From: Thermus caldifontis
GTDB lineage: Bacteria; Deinococcota; Deinococci; Deinococcales; Thermaceae
NCBI RefSeq assembly: GCF_003336745.1
Contig: NZ_QGMX01000002.1
Location: 62,001-126,000 of the forward strand
Reading direction: 5' to 3'
DNA: 64,000 nt
Below are positions 17,273 through 27,196 of this stretch, piece after piece. Below the pieces are notes generated by a model that did not search any database, had not been told where the DNA came from, and saw nothing but the letters and a program-made list of their open reading frames with translations. The first letter of the stretch is position 1. Every line of letters starts with the position of its first letter. The position numbers were made by a program, and so were the translations under genes.

Positions 17273-17921
17273 ACAGCACCTCCTTTAGCTCCTTTAGGTT
17301 ATCAGCCACGGGCCGCTTGTTGAAAAGGGCGCTTCCCGCCACGGCCACGTCCGCACCCGCCCGGTACACCTCGGCCACGGTTTCCCGGTTCACCCCCCCA
17401 TCCACCTCCAACAAGCAGGCCGGGTTCAACCGGTCCCGCATGGCCTTGAGGCGGCGAAGCCTCTCGGTGGCGGTGGGGATGTACCTTTGCCCCCCAAACC
17501 CCGGGTTCACGCTCATGAGCAGGGCCAGGTCCAGCTCGGGCAACAAGGGCTCGAACGCCTCGAGGGGGGTGGCGGGGTTGATGGCAAGCCCCGCCTTTTT
17601 CCCCAGCTCCTTCACCTTCTGCACCGCCCGGTGGGCGTGGGGAGTGGCCTCAAAGTGAACGGTGATGACATCGGCCCCTGCCCGGGCGAAGTCCTCCAGG
17701 TACCTTTCGGGCTGCACGATCATGAGGTGCACATCCAAGGGCAAGGAGGTGACCCGCCGCACCGCCTCCACCAGAAGGGGCCCGAAGGTAAGGTTGGGAA
17801 CGAACACCCCATCCATCACGTCCAGGTGGATCCAGTCCACCCCCGCCGCCTCGGCCTCCTCGATTTGTTCCTTGAGCCTCGCCAGGTCCGCCGTGAGAAT
17901 GGAGGGCGCAAACTTCAGCAT
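17253..17921 (-). CDS. rpe: Ribulose-phosphate 3-epimerase
   Basis: This 222-residue TIM-barrel metalloenzyme interconverts xylulose-5-phosphate and ribulose-5-phosphate, feeding phosphoribulokinase. Family signatures are KFAPSILTADLARL, VDWIHLDVMDGVFVPNLTFGP, LPLDVHLMIVQPERY, LMSVNPGFGGQRYIP and LEVDGGVNRETV. The active-site aspartates and histidines within these are intact. It lies between prk (9-base gap) and fba (20-base overlap). Rpe also serves the pentose phosphate pathway, but no second copy is seen in the window. Confidence 0.96.
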   Translation of the reverse strand: MLKFAPSILTADLARLKEQIEEAEAAGVDWIHLDVMDGVFVPNLTFGPLLVEAVRRVTSLPLDVHLMIVQPERYLEDFARAGADVITVHFEATPHAHRAVQKVKELGKKAGLAINPATPLEAFEPLLPELDLALLMSVNPGFGGQRYIPTATERLRRLKAMRDRLNPACLLEVDGGVNRETVAEVYRAGADVAVAGSALFNKRPVADNLKELKEVLYALGDR

Positions 17922-17930
17922 CCTTTCCCC

Positions 17931-18896
17931 CTAGGCCACCCGCAGGTGCCCCCGCTCGATGGCCAGCTCCCGCATCTTAACCAGGTAGTAGGCGATGATG
18001 AGCTGGGTCAGGGCCAGGGGGTTGCTTTGGCCAGTCTTATCCAGGAAGGTGCCCACCAGGCTGGGGTCAAAGTGCTCCGCGTGATGGCCCAGGTGGTCCC
18101 AGATGATGCGCTCAAAGGCCAGGGCCTGCTCGGGGGTCACGTTTCCCGTGATGTCCAGGATGTCCGCCTCCTTCCGGGTCTCCAGGCGGATCAGGGCCTC
18201 GTCCTCGTAGGCGGAGTGGAGCACCTCGGAAAGGTCCAGACGGGGCAGGGTGTGCTTTAGGGCGATGCGCACGTTCAGGGTGCTGGGGTTTTCCGGATTG
18301 TAGCCAGGGGGGCGGTAGAAGCGCACCACGATGTCGGCGTGCTCCTTCTGGGGCCAGATGAAGGCCCGGGAGTCGGGCATGCGCCTTTCGATGTCGGCGA
18401 TGACCTCCTCCGGGGTGTAGCCCCGCTTGGCCACATCCCGCTTCACCTTCCACTCCCGCCTGAGCTCCTCTTCGGGATCCAGGTAGACGGTGAGGTGGTA
18501 ACGGCTTCTGAGGGCGGGGGAAAAGAGGGTTAGGAGCCCCTCGAGGATCACCACCCGGGGCACCAGCCGCCCATTGTCCTCCACCGCCCGGGGAGCAGGG
18601 ATGTAGACCGGGGGGTCAAAGGTGCCCGTGGAATGGTTGTAGACGGGCTTCAGGATGGGTTCTCCTTCGGAAAGCAGCCTAACGTGCTGCTCCATGATGT
18701 CCATGTAGTTGCACTCGGGGTTCAAGGGGGTGATGCCCAGCTCCTTGCGCTGCTTGCGGTCGTACTTGTGGTAGTCGTCCACGCAGATGTTGGTGGTCCG
18801 CTCCTCGCCAAGAAGCCGGGCGATCCCTGCGGAGATGGTGGTCTTCCCCGCCCCCGAGTCACCGGCAATGCCTAACATGAAAGGCCTATGGGGCAT
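17931..18896 (-). CDS. prk: Phosphoribulokinase
   Basis: The enzyme phosphorylates ribulose-5-phosphate to the RuBisCO substrate ribulose-1,5-bisphosphate, a reaction diagnostic of the Calvin cycle. The product has 321 residues. It has a P-loop GDSGAGKTT (residues 11-19), a catalytic region [25 protein letters not shown] and the EGLLTLFSP strand. The [14 protein letters not shown] segment is typical of prokaryotic PRK. No paired redox cysteines like those of plant-type enzymes are obvious. It overlaps cbbX by 11 bases, which indicates coupled translation. Confidence 0.95.
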   Translation of the reverse strand: MPHRPFMLGIAGDSGAGKTTISAGIARLLGEERTTNICVDDYHKYDRKQRKELGITPLNPECNYMDIMEQHVRLLSEGEPILKPVYNHSTGTFDPPVYIPAPRAVEDNGRLVPRVVILEGLLTLFSPALRSRYHLTVYLDPEEELRREWKVKRDVAKRGYTPEEVIADIERRMPDSRAFIWPQKEHADIVVRFYRPPGYNPENPSTLNVRIALKHTLPRLDLSEVLHSAYEDEALIRLETRKEADILDITGNVTPEQALAFERIIWDHLGHHAEHFDPSLVGTFLDKTGQSNPLALTQLIIAYYLVKMRELAIERGHLRVA

Positions 18897-19782
18897 CTTC
18901 CTCCTCCTTTTCCTCCTCCCTAAAAACCGAGCTGGCGTAGATGTCGTCGGCGGTGATGGTCATGAGGTCCTCTGCGGTCACCGGCCCCGCCTTCTGGTAA
19001 AGCCGGTAGGCCTGCCTAAGCTTGAAGCGGTCCAGGGCATTGCGCACGCTTCGGGCATAGGCGAAGTTGGGAAGCCGCATGCGCCTTTCCAAATACTCCA
19101 GGAAGGCCCTTTCCGCCTCTTCGGTGAAGCGGTAGCCCTGCTTTTCCAGCATGAGCTTGCCGATCTGGAAGAGCTCCTCGGCGCTATAGGGGGGAAACTC
19201 AATGTGGTGGGCGATGCGGGAGCGCATCCCCGGGTTCAGGGCGAAGAACTCCTCCATGCGGTCCTTGTAGCCGGCCAGGATCACCACCAGGTCCTCCCGC
19301 TGGTTCTCCATGACCTGGAGGAGGATCTCGATGGTTTCCTGGCCGTAGTCCCGCTCATTTTCCGCCCGGTAGAGGCTGTAGGCCTCGTCAATGAAGAGCA
19401 CCCCCCCCATGGCCCGCTTCAGGACCTCCTTGGTCTTGGGGGCAGTGTGGCCGATGTACTGACCCACCAGGTCGTCGCGGCTGGCCACCACCAGGTGGTC
19501 GCGGCGGATGTAGCCCAGCTTGTGCAGGATGGTGGCCATGCGCATGGCTACGGTGGTCTTCCCCGTGCCCGGAGGACCCACGAAGGCCATGTGCAGGGTG
19601 GGGCGGTCAGCGGTAAGCCCCAGCTCCCGGCGGAGCTTGTCCACGGAGAGATAGGCGGCGATTTCCCGGATCCGCTGCTTGACAGGCCGAAGGCCCACCA
19701 GCTCCCGATCCAGGGTTTCCAGCACCGCCTCGATCTCGGGGTTTTTTACCACCGCCAGGTTTGGGCCTTGGGAATCCAGCAT
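18886..19782 (-). CDS. cbbX: CbbX, AAA+ activase of red-type RuBisCO
   Basis: CbbX is a hexameric AAA+ ATPase that threads the C-terminal tail of the RuBisCO large subunit to expel inhibitory sugar phosphates. The 298-residue product has Walker [10 protein letters not shown], Walker [14 protein letters not shown], sensor-type [13 protein letters not shown], and the arginine-containing [15 protein letters not shown]. It is encoded directly downstream of cbbS (63-base gap), as in proteobacterial form IC operons. That position supports the red-type assignment of the RuBisCO. The C-terminus is strongly acidic ([11 protein letters not shown]). Confidence 0.95.
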   Translation of the reverse strand: MLDSQGPNLAVVKNPEIEAVLETLDRELVGLRPVKQRIREIAAYLSVDKLRRELGLTADRPTLHMAFVGPPGTGKTTVAMRMATILHKLGYIRRDHLVVASRDDLVGQYIGHTAPKTKEVLKRAMGGVLFIDEAYSLYRAENERDYGQETIEILLQVMENQREDLVVILAGYKDRMEEFFALNPGMRSRIAHHIEFPPYSAEELFQIGKLMLEKQGYRFTEEAERAFLEYLERRMRLPNFAYARSVRNALDRFKLRQAYRLYQKAGPVTAEDLMTITADDIYASSVFREEEKEEEDAP

Positions 19783-19845
19783 GGGCCTCCTTTAGGTTTT
19801 TCCAAGGGGCCCCGGGTGAACCAGGACCCCTTGGGGCTAAGGGTG

Positions 19846-20271
19846 CTACTCCGTGTAACGCTCGCCCTCTGGCCTCATGGTGGCGTAGGCCTCGAGGGTG
19901 TACTTGAGCCTGCGGCCATCGCTCCAAAGCTGCCGGTGCAGGCGGAAGCCGGGCTCCTTCTTGGGCCGATGAGCGATGAAGGAAACCCTTTGCGCCTGCC
20001 ACATGGGAGAAGGGTCGTAGCCGTTGATCTTGATGTAGTGGTTGGGGAAGGCCTCGCGGCACTTCTGGAACTCGTACATGGCCGCCGCCGCATCCTCCAG
20101 ATCAAACATGGGCAGGCCCCACATGTTCCAGTAAACGTTGTAGGGGCTAGGGTCATCGGCGTACTCAATGGAAACCGCCCAGCCGTTTTTGATGATGTAC
20201 TCAATCTGGGCCCGGATTTCCTCGTCGGTAAGGTCGGGCAGGTAGGAGAAGGTACCTTGGGTGATCCGCAT
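19846..20271 (-). CDS. cbbS: RuBisCO small subunit, form IC
   Basis: This 141-residue small subunit carries MRITQGTFSYLPDLTDEEI, then AVSIEYADDPSPYNVYWNMWGLPMF, and the long C-terminal hairpin (DGRRLKYTLEAYATMRPEGERY). That hairpin is typical of red-type enzymes and replaces the betaA-betaB loop of plant forms. The ATG at 20271 is preferred over an in-frame TTG three codons upstream because AAGGAG lies about 9 bases before it. It is located 18 bases downstream of cbbL. Confidence 0.95.
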   Translation of the reverse strand: MRITQGTFSYLPDLTDEEIRAQIEYIIKNGWAVSIEYADDPSPYNVYWNMWGLPMFDLEDAAAAMYEFQKCREAFPNHYIKINGYDPSPMWQAQRVSFIAHRPKKEPGFRLHRQLWSDGRRLKYTLEAYATMRPEGERYTE

Positions 20272-20289
20272 CGTTCTCAACTCCTTTCC

Positions 20290-22724
<2,435 letters not shown>

Positions 22725-22788
22725 GCGCTTACCTTAAAGGGGGGGTTTTATTATTGCAATCATATGTTTCCGGCTATAGCATAAGTCC
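22725..22788. promoter_or_regulatory. Divergent glpX/cbbR control region with candidate CbbR site
   Basis: This is an AT-rich island in GC-rich DNA. For cbbR, -35 TTGCAA (22755-22760) and -10 TAGCAT (22777-22782) are 16 bases apart, and the ATG follows 6 bases later. The palindrome ATTGCAAT (22753-22760) overlaps that -35 and is followed by CATATG. LysR proteins bind such short dyads between divergent promoters, so autorepression and activation of glpX are plausible. The glpX promoter itself is not clear. Confidence 0.5.
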
Positions 22789-23694
22789 ATGCTCATATCT
22801 AAAAACGCTAAACTGCCCAACCCCGCCGCATTACGGGTTTTTGTCACGGTGGTGGAGGAAGGAGGCGTGGGCCGGGCCGCCTTGGCCCTGGGCATCACCC
22901 AGCCCGCGGTGAGCCAGTACCTGCGGGCCTTGGAGGAGCAGGTAGGCCACCCCCTCTTTGAGCGCCAGGGACGGCATCTGGTGCTTTCCCGGGTAGGGGA
23001 AGCCCTTCTGCCCGAGGCCAGGCGGGTGGTCCAAGCCCTGGAGGAGTTCCAGCGGGTCTCCCAGGCCATGGGCCGGCTGGAGCTGGGGGAGGTCACCTTA
23101 GGAGCGGCCACCACCATGGCCACCTATGTGCTTCCCCTTTTTCTCAAGAACTTCCATGAGGCCCACCCGGGGGTACGGGTCCACGTGGAAAGCGGCTCCT
23201 CCGAACGCCTGGCGGAACGCCTGCGCATGGGCGAGGTGGAGTTCGCCATCCTGGAAGGGGTGGAGCACTGGGAGGGCTACGAACGCCACCTTTTCTATGA
23301 GGACGAACTGGTCCTCATCGTGCCTCCCGAGCACCCTTGGGCGGGGCGGGAGACCATACCCCCGGAGTGGCTCAGGGAGGAAACCCTCATCGTGCGCAAG
23401 CCCGGCTCCATGACCTGGCGGGCCCTAGAAAGGGCCTTTGAGCAGGTGGGCCTGGAGCTGAACCCCACCTTCTACACGGACAACAACGAGGTTACCAAGC
23501 GCCTGGTGCTGGCGGGGGCTGGGGTGGGGATCGTAAGCCGGGTGGTGGTCCAGCCCAACCTGAAGGTGGGGAACCTGCGCGCCTTAAGGCTATCCGAGCC
23601 CGTGGGGGAGATCCGCCGCTACTTCTGGCTGGTGCACCCCAAGAGCGTGGCCAACCCCGCAGCCCAGGCCCTCATCGCCCTGCTGCGTTCGTAG
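22789..23694 (+). CDS. cbbR: LysR-type regulator of the Calvin cluster (CbbR)
   Basis: This 301-residue LysR regulator has an N-terminal winged helix-turn-helix (GGVGRAALALGITQPAVSQYLRALEEQVGHPLFERQGR) and a two-lobed effector domain (VRVHVESGSSERLAERL, then ENELVLIVPP-like strands). Its position, divergent from glpX-cbbLS-cbbX-prk-rpe-fba, is the classic CbbR arrangement. CbbR normally responds to metabolites such as RuBP or PEP and NADPH. The transcript appears leaderless (TAGCAT 6 bases before ATG). Its 3' end overlaps the convergent psiE-like gene by 23 bases. Confidence 0.88.
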   Translation: MLISKNAKLPNPAALRVFVTVVEEGGVGRAALALGITQPAVSQYLRALEEQVGHPLFERQGRHLVLSRVGEALLPEARRVVQALEEFQRVSQAMGRLELGEVTLGAATTMATYVLPLFLKNFHEAHPGVRVHVESGSSERLAERLRMGEVEFAILEGVEHWEGYERHLFYEDELVLIVPPEHPWAGRETIPPEWLREETLIVRKPGSMTWRALERAFEQVGLELNPTFYTDNNEVTKRLVLAGAGVGIVSRVVVQPNLKVGNLRALRLSEPVGEIRRYFWLVHPKSVANPAAQALIALLRS

Positions 23695-24112
23695 TAAGGC
23701 GCATGGCCAGGGCGAGGGCCACCACCATAAGGGAAAGGAGGCCAAGCTCCGCCAAGACCGCCATGAAGGCGGGATCCGCCAGGTCAAACTTCTCCACTGC
23801 CTCTGCCGTGAGGACCAGGATGCGGCGGATGGCAGCGATAAGGCCGATGACCAGAAAGGGGGTGGCCTCGAGGCTCCCTTCCCTGGCAAAACGAAGGAGG
23901 GTGTAGAGGATCTCCGCCAGCATCAAGGCCAAAAGCACCCGGTCCAAGAGGCCGAGGGCCACCTCCCCGTAATCCCCCGCCATCAGGTGGTGCACCCCCT
24001 CCACCAGGGTGGAAAGAAGGAGGACCGCCGCCCCTCCGGCGATGAGAAAGCCGGCGAAAAGGTAGATGACCGTTTCCGTTGTCTGGAGAATCTGGTAAGC
24101 GTCCCGCTTCAC
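23672..24112 (-). CDS. PsiE-like (phosphate-starvation-inducible) membrane protein
   Basis: This 146-residue protein has four predicted transmembrane helices. The hallmark of the PsiE family, PFLVIGLIAAIRRILVLTAE, lies in the middle, preceded by the LLALMLAEILYTLLRFAREG helix. PsiE is induced by phosphate limitation in E. coli, but its biochemical role is unknown. It is the last gene of the second carbon operon, 4 bases after the second small paralogue, and runs convergently into cbbR. A link to phosphate demand of sugar-phosphate metabolism is speculation. Confidence 0.8.
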   Translation of the reverse strand: MKRDAYQILQTTETVIYLFAGFLIAGGAAVLLLSTLVEGVHHLMAGDYGEVALGLLDRVLLALMLAEILYTLLRFAREGSLEATPFLVIGLIAAIRRILVLTAEAVEKFDLADPAFMAVLAELGLLSLMVVALALAMRLTTNAAGR

Positions 24113-24116
24113 CGTT

Positions 24117-24386
24117 TTAGTCTACATCGTTTAGGTAGGTGAAATCCCCTTGCTCCTCCAAAAACTTCTGCATCTCGTACGGGGAACGGATCCCCTCCTC
24201 GGAAGGGAAAGGTCCTTCCATCCAGTGGGGAGGGGCCTCCGGGGGCGGGGCCTGGAAGCCATAGAGGTAGTAGAGGGCCCAGTACCCGTGGGCGTCCTTG
24301 AGGACCACCGCATCCCCGTAGCCGTCCTCCAGCACCTTCACCGCTTGCTTCCTGGCCTCCTGGTAGGGCATCTCGGAGTAGTCCAT
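24117..24386 (-). CDS. Small protein of unknown function, tandem paralogue B
   Basis: This 89-residue acidic, aromatic-rich protein has no domain that I recognise. It aligns along its whole length with the product of the preceding gene. Shared elements are an EARxxAxKxLxDGxG start, G-Y-x-ALYYxYG in the middle, WxEGPxPSxEGxRxPY, and a C-terminal FLEEQGDFTYLND. The ATG at 24386 sits 6 bases after AGGAGG; an in-frame GTG two codons earlier is less well placed. The run of Tyr/Trp around YWALYYLYGF suggests a small alpha/beta binding domain. It lies in the operon between the Dabb and psiE-like genes. Confidence 0.7.
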   Translation of the reverse strand: MDYSEMPYQEARKQAVKVLEDGYGDAVVLKDAHGYWALYYLYGFQAPPPEAPPHWMEGPFPSEEGIRSPYEMQKFLEEQGDFTYLNDVD

Positions 24387-24395
24387 ACCCACCTC

Positions 24396-24668
24396 CTACT
24401 TGGACTCGTTGATGAAGAGGGTGTAACCATTATCCTCCAGCCAACGGGCTTGGTCGTAGGGGTCGCGAAACCCCTCTGGGGAAGGCCTAGGTCCTTCCAC
24501 CCAGTCGGGGGTTTCCTCGGGGTCAGGGGCCTTGCGCCCGTACCAGCCGTAGAAGTAGTAGAGGGCATAGTACCCGCCCTCGCCTTCCACAACCAAACCC
24601 TCTCCCAGCCCGTCCACCAAAATCTTAAGGGCCCTGCTCTCCGCTTCCCGGTGGGTTAGGTGCCGCAT
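24396..24668 (-). CDS. Small protein of unknown function, tandem paralogue A
   Basis: This 90-residue protein is paralogous to its downstream neighbour and shares GYYALYYFYGW, DWVEGPRPSPEGFRDPY and WLEDNGY. Both are acidic and lack cysteines, signal peptides or membrane segments, so cytoplasmic proteins are expected. The start overlaps the Dabb gene by 13 bases and the downstream paralogue begins within 10 bases of its stop, so the pair is translated from one mRNA. I do not recognise the family. Confidence 0.7.
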   Translation of the reverse strand: MRHLTHREAESRALKILVDGLGEGLVVEGEGGYYALYYFYGWYGRKAPDPEETPDWVEGPRPSPEGFRDPYDQARWLEDNGYTLFINESK

Positions 24669-24964
24669 GGTACCTCCGTCAGCACAAGATAGTCGGTGGT
24701 GATGCGGTCTTTGGCCATGGGGCGGAAGACCCGGTTGGCGAACTCCACGTGCAGGGGATGGTCCCGGTAGAACTCCACCACCTCCGGCCCCTCAAAGAGG
24801 ATGGAAAGCCAGTAGCGGTAGCGGGCCTCCGGGGAAAGGGCCTCCCCATAGCGCAGGCCGCAGACCCCAGGAATCTGAAGCAGAACCTCCCGCGCCTGCT
24901 TCACCATGCGGCGCACATCCTCTGGGCTGGCCTCGGCGTTGAACACGATCAGGTGTTCCACCAT
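24656..24964 (-). CDS. Dabb (stress-responsive A/B barrel) domain protein
   Basis: This 102-residue protein begins MVEHLIVFNAEASPEDVRRM, has the GVCGLRYGEALSPEARYRYWLSILFEG core, and ends in the HPLHVEFANRVFRPMAKDRITTDYLVL helix-strand, as in Dabb proteins. The HPxHxxF motif is the most conserved part of the family. Most members are dimeric with unknown ligands, and some are cyclases or haem-linked. The ATG at 24964 is chosen; the long upstream open frame lacks family similarity. It overlaps the cbbY-like gene by 16 bases. Confidence 0.8.
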   Translation of the reverse strand: MVEHLIVFNAEASPEDVRRMVKQAREVLLQIPGVCGLRYGEALSPEARYRYWLSILFEGPEVVEFYRDHPLHVEFANRVFRPMAKDRITTDYLVLTEVPCGT

Positions 24965-25704
24965 CCTCTTACCTCCTGAAGATACCCCAGATCCACCACC
25001 ACCTTTTCCCCGGCCCTTGGACCTTGGAGCACAGGGGCTGGGTTCCCCGGCTCCCCCAGGTGGGGAAGAAGGGCGCTGGCCTCCCGGTAGTCCTGGTCCA
25101 GGGTGTAGAGGCTTGGGGTAATAAGGACAGGAAAACCCGCCCCCAGGGCACTCAGGAGGCCATTGCGGGAATCCTCCACCACCAACCCCTCCTGGGGTTT
25201 TAGGCCCAAGCGCTCCTGGGCCAAGAGGTAGATGCTGGGATCCGGTTTTTTCCCTGGCACCACATCCCCCGCCAGGACCAAAGAAAACCACCCCCTAAGC
25301 CCCGCGCCCTCCAAGAAGGCCTCGGCGTTTTCCGGGCTGGTGGTGGTGCAAAGGACCAGGTCTACCCCCGCTTCCCGGGCCTCGGCCAGGACCCGCCGCA
25401 CCCCCGGCCGAAGCGTAACCCCTTCCTCCCGCAAAAGCTTCAGGTAAAGGTTCGTCTTGTACCGGTGGACCTCGGCGATCTCCTCCCAGGTGAGGTTGGG
25501 CGCTTTAGGGGTTTCCTCCAAGGCCCGCTTAAGGCGCTCCTTGCCTCCCGTGGTCCAAAGGAGGCGGGCGTAGGTCTCCTGGTCCCAGTAAAGGGGAAGG
25601 CCAAAGTGGGCAAAGGCCCGGTTGAAGGCCTCCCGGTGGAGCTCCTCGGTTTCCGCCAGGGTGCCGTCCAGGTCCCAAAGAAGGGCCTTCAGCTTCCCCA
25701 CCAT
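24949..25704 (-). CDS. cbbY: HAD-family sugar-phosphate phosphatase, CbbY-like
   Basis: This 251-residue HAD hydrolase has motif I LLWDLDGTLAET (nucleophile Asp), motif II LCTTTS, motif III lysine in VVPGKKPDPSIYLLA, and motif IV VVEDSRNGL. The cap contains TTGGKERLKRAL, typical of CbbY and beta-phosphoglucomutase-like proteins. In red-type RuBisCO organisms CbbY removes the inhibitor xylulose-1,5-bisphosphate released by the activase, and a gene beside tkt and fba2 in this cluster fits that job. Substrate assignment is by context. It overlaps fba2 by 16 bases. Confidence 0.82.
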   Translation of the reverse strand: MVGKLKALLWDLDGTLAETEELHREAFNRAFAHFGLPLYWDQETYARLLWTTGGKERLKRALEETPKAPNLTWEEIAEVHRYKTNLYLKLLREEGVTLRPGVRRVLAEAREAGVDLVLCTTTSPENAEAFLEGAGLRGWFSLVLAGDVVPGKKPDPSIYLLAQERLGLKPQEGLVVEDSRNGLLSALGAGFPVLITPSLYTLDQDYREASALLPHLGEPGNPAPVLQGPRAGEKVVVDLGYLQEVRGWWNT

Positions 25705-26498
25705 AGGCGCATCCGGGCCATGGCCAAATCCTTTAGGCCCTCCTTCATGGCCGCCATGAGGCCCAGATAATCCTCGGCCTCCACCCCTCTAAGCGTCCGG
25801 GCCGCCTCGAGGGCCAGGTCGGCATACAGGTTGATCTTGCGGATCCCCCGGTCCACCAAGGCCCGGTAATCCTCGGGGCTTAGGCCCGAGGCCCCATGCA
25901 GGACCAGGGGAACGGGAAGGCGGCTCAGCTCCTCCAAAAGGGGCAGGTTGAGGCGCACCGGCCCTTTGTGGAGGCCGTGGCGGGTGCCGATGGAAACCGC
26001 CAGGGCATCCACCCCGGTTTCCTCCAGGTAGCGCTGGGCCTCCAAGGGATCGGTGTAGGCTATGGGCTCGTGGGAGGCCTCCCCATGGTAGCTTCCCGGT
26101 ACCGCCCCCACCTCGCCCTCCACCGTGGCCCCATAGGCCCGGGCCACCTCCACCGCCAGGCGGGTCAGGCGGATGTTCCCCTCGAGGGGCAGGTGGCTTC
26201 CGTCCAACATCACGCTGGTGAAGCCCAGCTTTAGAGCCCGCACCACCTCCTTAAGGCTCTCCCCATGGTCCAGGTGCAGGGCCACGGGCACCTTGGCCCC
26301 ATCGGCCAGATGGACAAGCCCTGGGGCTAAGGCCTCCAAGGGCGGCCCCCCGAGATGCGGGGCCACGCTTAGGACCACGGGAAGCCCCAGGGTTTCCGCT
26401 CCTTCCAGGATGGCCTCGGCCCACTCCAGGCCCACCACGTCAAAGGCCCCCACCGCCCGGCCCTTTTCCGGTAGAACCTCCCGCAAGGTGGCCAGCAT
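25689..26498 (-). CDS. Second class II aldolase (short paralogue)
   Basis: This 269-residue class II aldolase is paralogous to the fba product but about 40 residues shorter. It has VPVALHLDHGESLKEV, VEGEVGAVPGSYHGE, AVSIGTRHGLHKG, PLVLHGASGLSPEDY and KINLYADLALEA. The zinc ligands are kept, while the GSYHGEASHEP loop differs from the main aldolase. It could prefer sedoheptulose bisphosphate or a tagatose/other ketose bisphosphate. It sits between the comB-like gene (8-base gap) and cbbY (16-base overlap). Substrate cannot be decided from the sequence. Confidence 0.87.
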   Translation of the reverse strand: MLATLREVLPEKGRAVGAFDVVGLEWAEAILEGAETLGLPVVLSVAPHLGGPPLEALAPGLVHLADGAKVPVALHLDHGESLKEVVRALKLGFTSVMLDGSHLPLEGNIRLTRLAVEVARAYGATVEGEVGAVPGSYHGEASHEPIAYTDPLEAQRYLEETGVDALAVSIGTRHGLHKGPVRLNLPLLEELSRLPVPLVLHGASGLSPEDYRALVDRGIRKINLYADLALEAARTLRGVEAEDYLGLMAAMKEGLKDLAMARMRLWWGS

Positions 26499-26506
26499 TC
26501 CTCCTC

Positions 26507-27196
26507 CTATAGCCCAAACACCATGCCTTCCCCCCGCATCCCCAGGAAGCGGGGGACCACCCTATGGGCGTCCACCCGGGCGCACTCGGCCACATCCTCC
26601 CCAAGCCCCACCGCCACCAAGGCCTTGGCCGCCTCGCTGGCCGTGAGCACCGGCAAAGGCCGGTTCTCCGCCAGAAAGAGGGCCAGATGGGCCATTTCTC
26701 CCAGAGGAGTACATCCCAGGGCCTGCAACCGCCTTCCGATGACCCCAGCCGTGTAAAGGTCATCCAGGGCCATGTTGCCCTCCTTGCCCGCACAGACGAT
26801 GGCCACTTCCCCACCTGAGCCTGCCGCCACCTCCGCCACCGCCTGGGCATTTTGCAAGGAACCCAGAAGGATATGCCTGGCCCCAATGGCGGCATGGGCC
26901 GCCCGGGTGCCGTTGGTGGTGGCCATGACCACCGTTTTGCCCGCCACCCCGTCCACTTCCCGGGGGGAGTTGCCCAGGTCAAACCCCTCTGGGGGAAGCC
27001 CCCCCACCTCCCCGGCCAGAACCTCCCCCTCCTGGCGCAGGGTCCGGGCGGCCTCTATGCCCGGGGCCAGGACCAAGGCCTTGGCCCCCGCCCTTAGGTA
27101 AAGGGCCGCGGTGGTGGTGGCCCGGATCACGTCCACCACGATGGCCGTACCCTCATAGGCACCAGGGCGAGGCAGGGGGTCAACCCAAAACCTCAT
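26507..27196 (-). CDS. ComB-family 2-phosphosulfolactate phosphatase-like protein
   Basis: This 229-residue protein has ComB signatures: [49 protein letters not shown] and [17 protein letters not shown] segments with conserved Asp, Arg and Asn. Founding members dephosphorylate 2-phosphosulfolactate in coenzyme M synthesis. Thermus has no such pathway that I know of, so another phosphoacid or sugar phosphate is likely. The ATG (27196) overlaps the tkt stop as ATGA, showing translational coupling. Its placement between tkt and fba2 suggests a metabolic link to the Calvin genes. Confidence 0.78.
   Translation of the reverse strand: MRFWVDPLPRPGAYEGTAIVVDVIRATTTAALYLRAGAKALVLAPGIEAARTLRQEGEVLAGEVGGLPPEGFDLGNSPREVDGVAGKTVVMATTNGTRAAHAAIGARHILLGSLQNAQAVAEVAAGSGGEVAIVCAGKEGNMALDDLYTAGVIGRRLQALGCTPLGEMAHLALFLAENRPLPVLTASEAAKALVAVGLGEDVAECARVDAHRVVPRFLGMRGEGMVFGL

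Noticed and set aside
22735..22752. G-run plus T-run before glpX as a terminator
   Set aside because: There is no inverted repeat; the run GGGGGGG then TTTTATTATT is probably part of the AT-rich control region.
24972..25291. Long N-terminal extension of the Dabb protein
   Set aside because: The extension is glycine/proline-rich, lies antisense-free within the cbbY-like gene in another frame, and has no family similarity. ATG 24964 gives the standard Dabb start.
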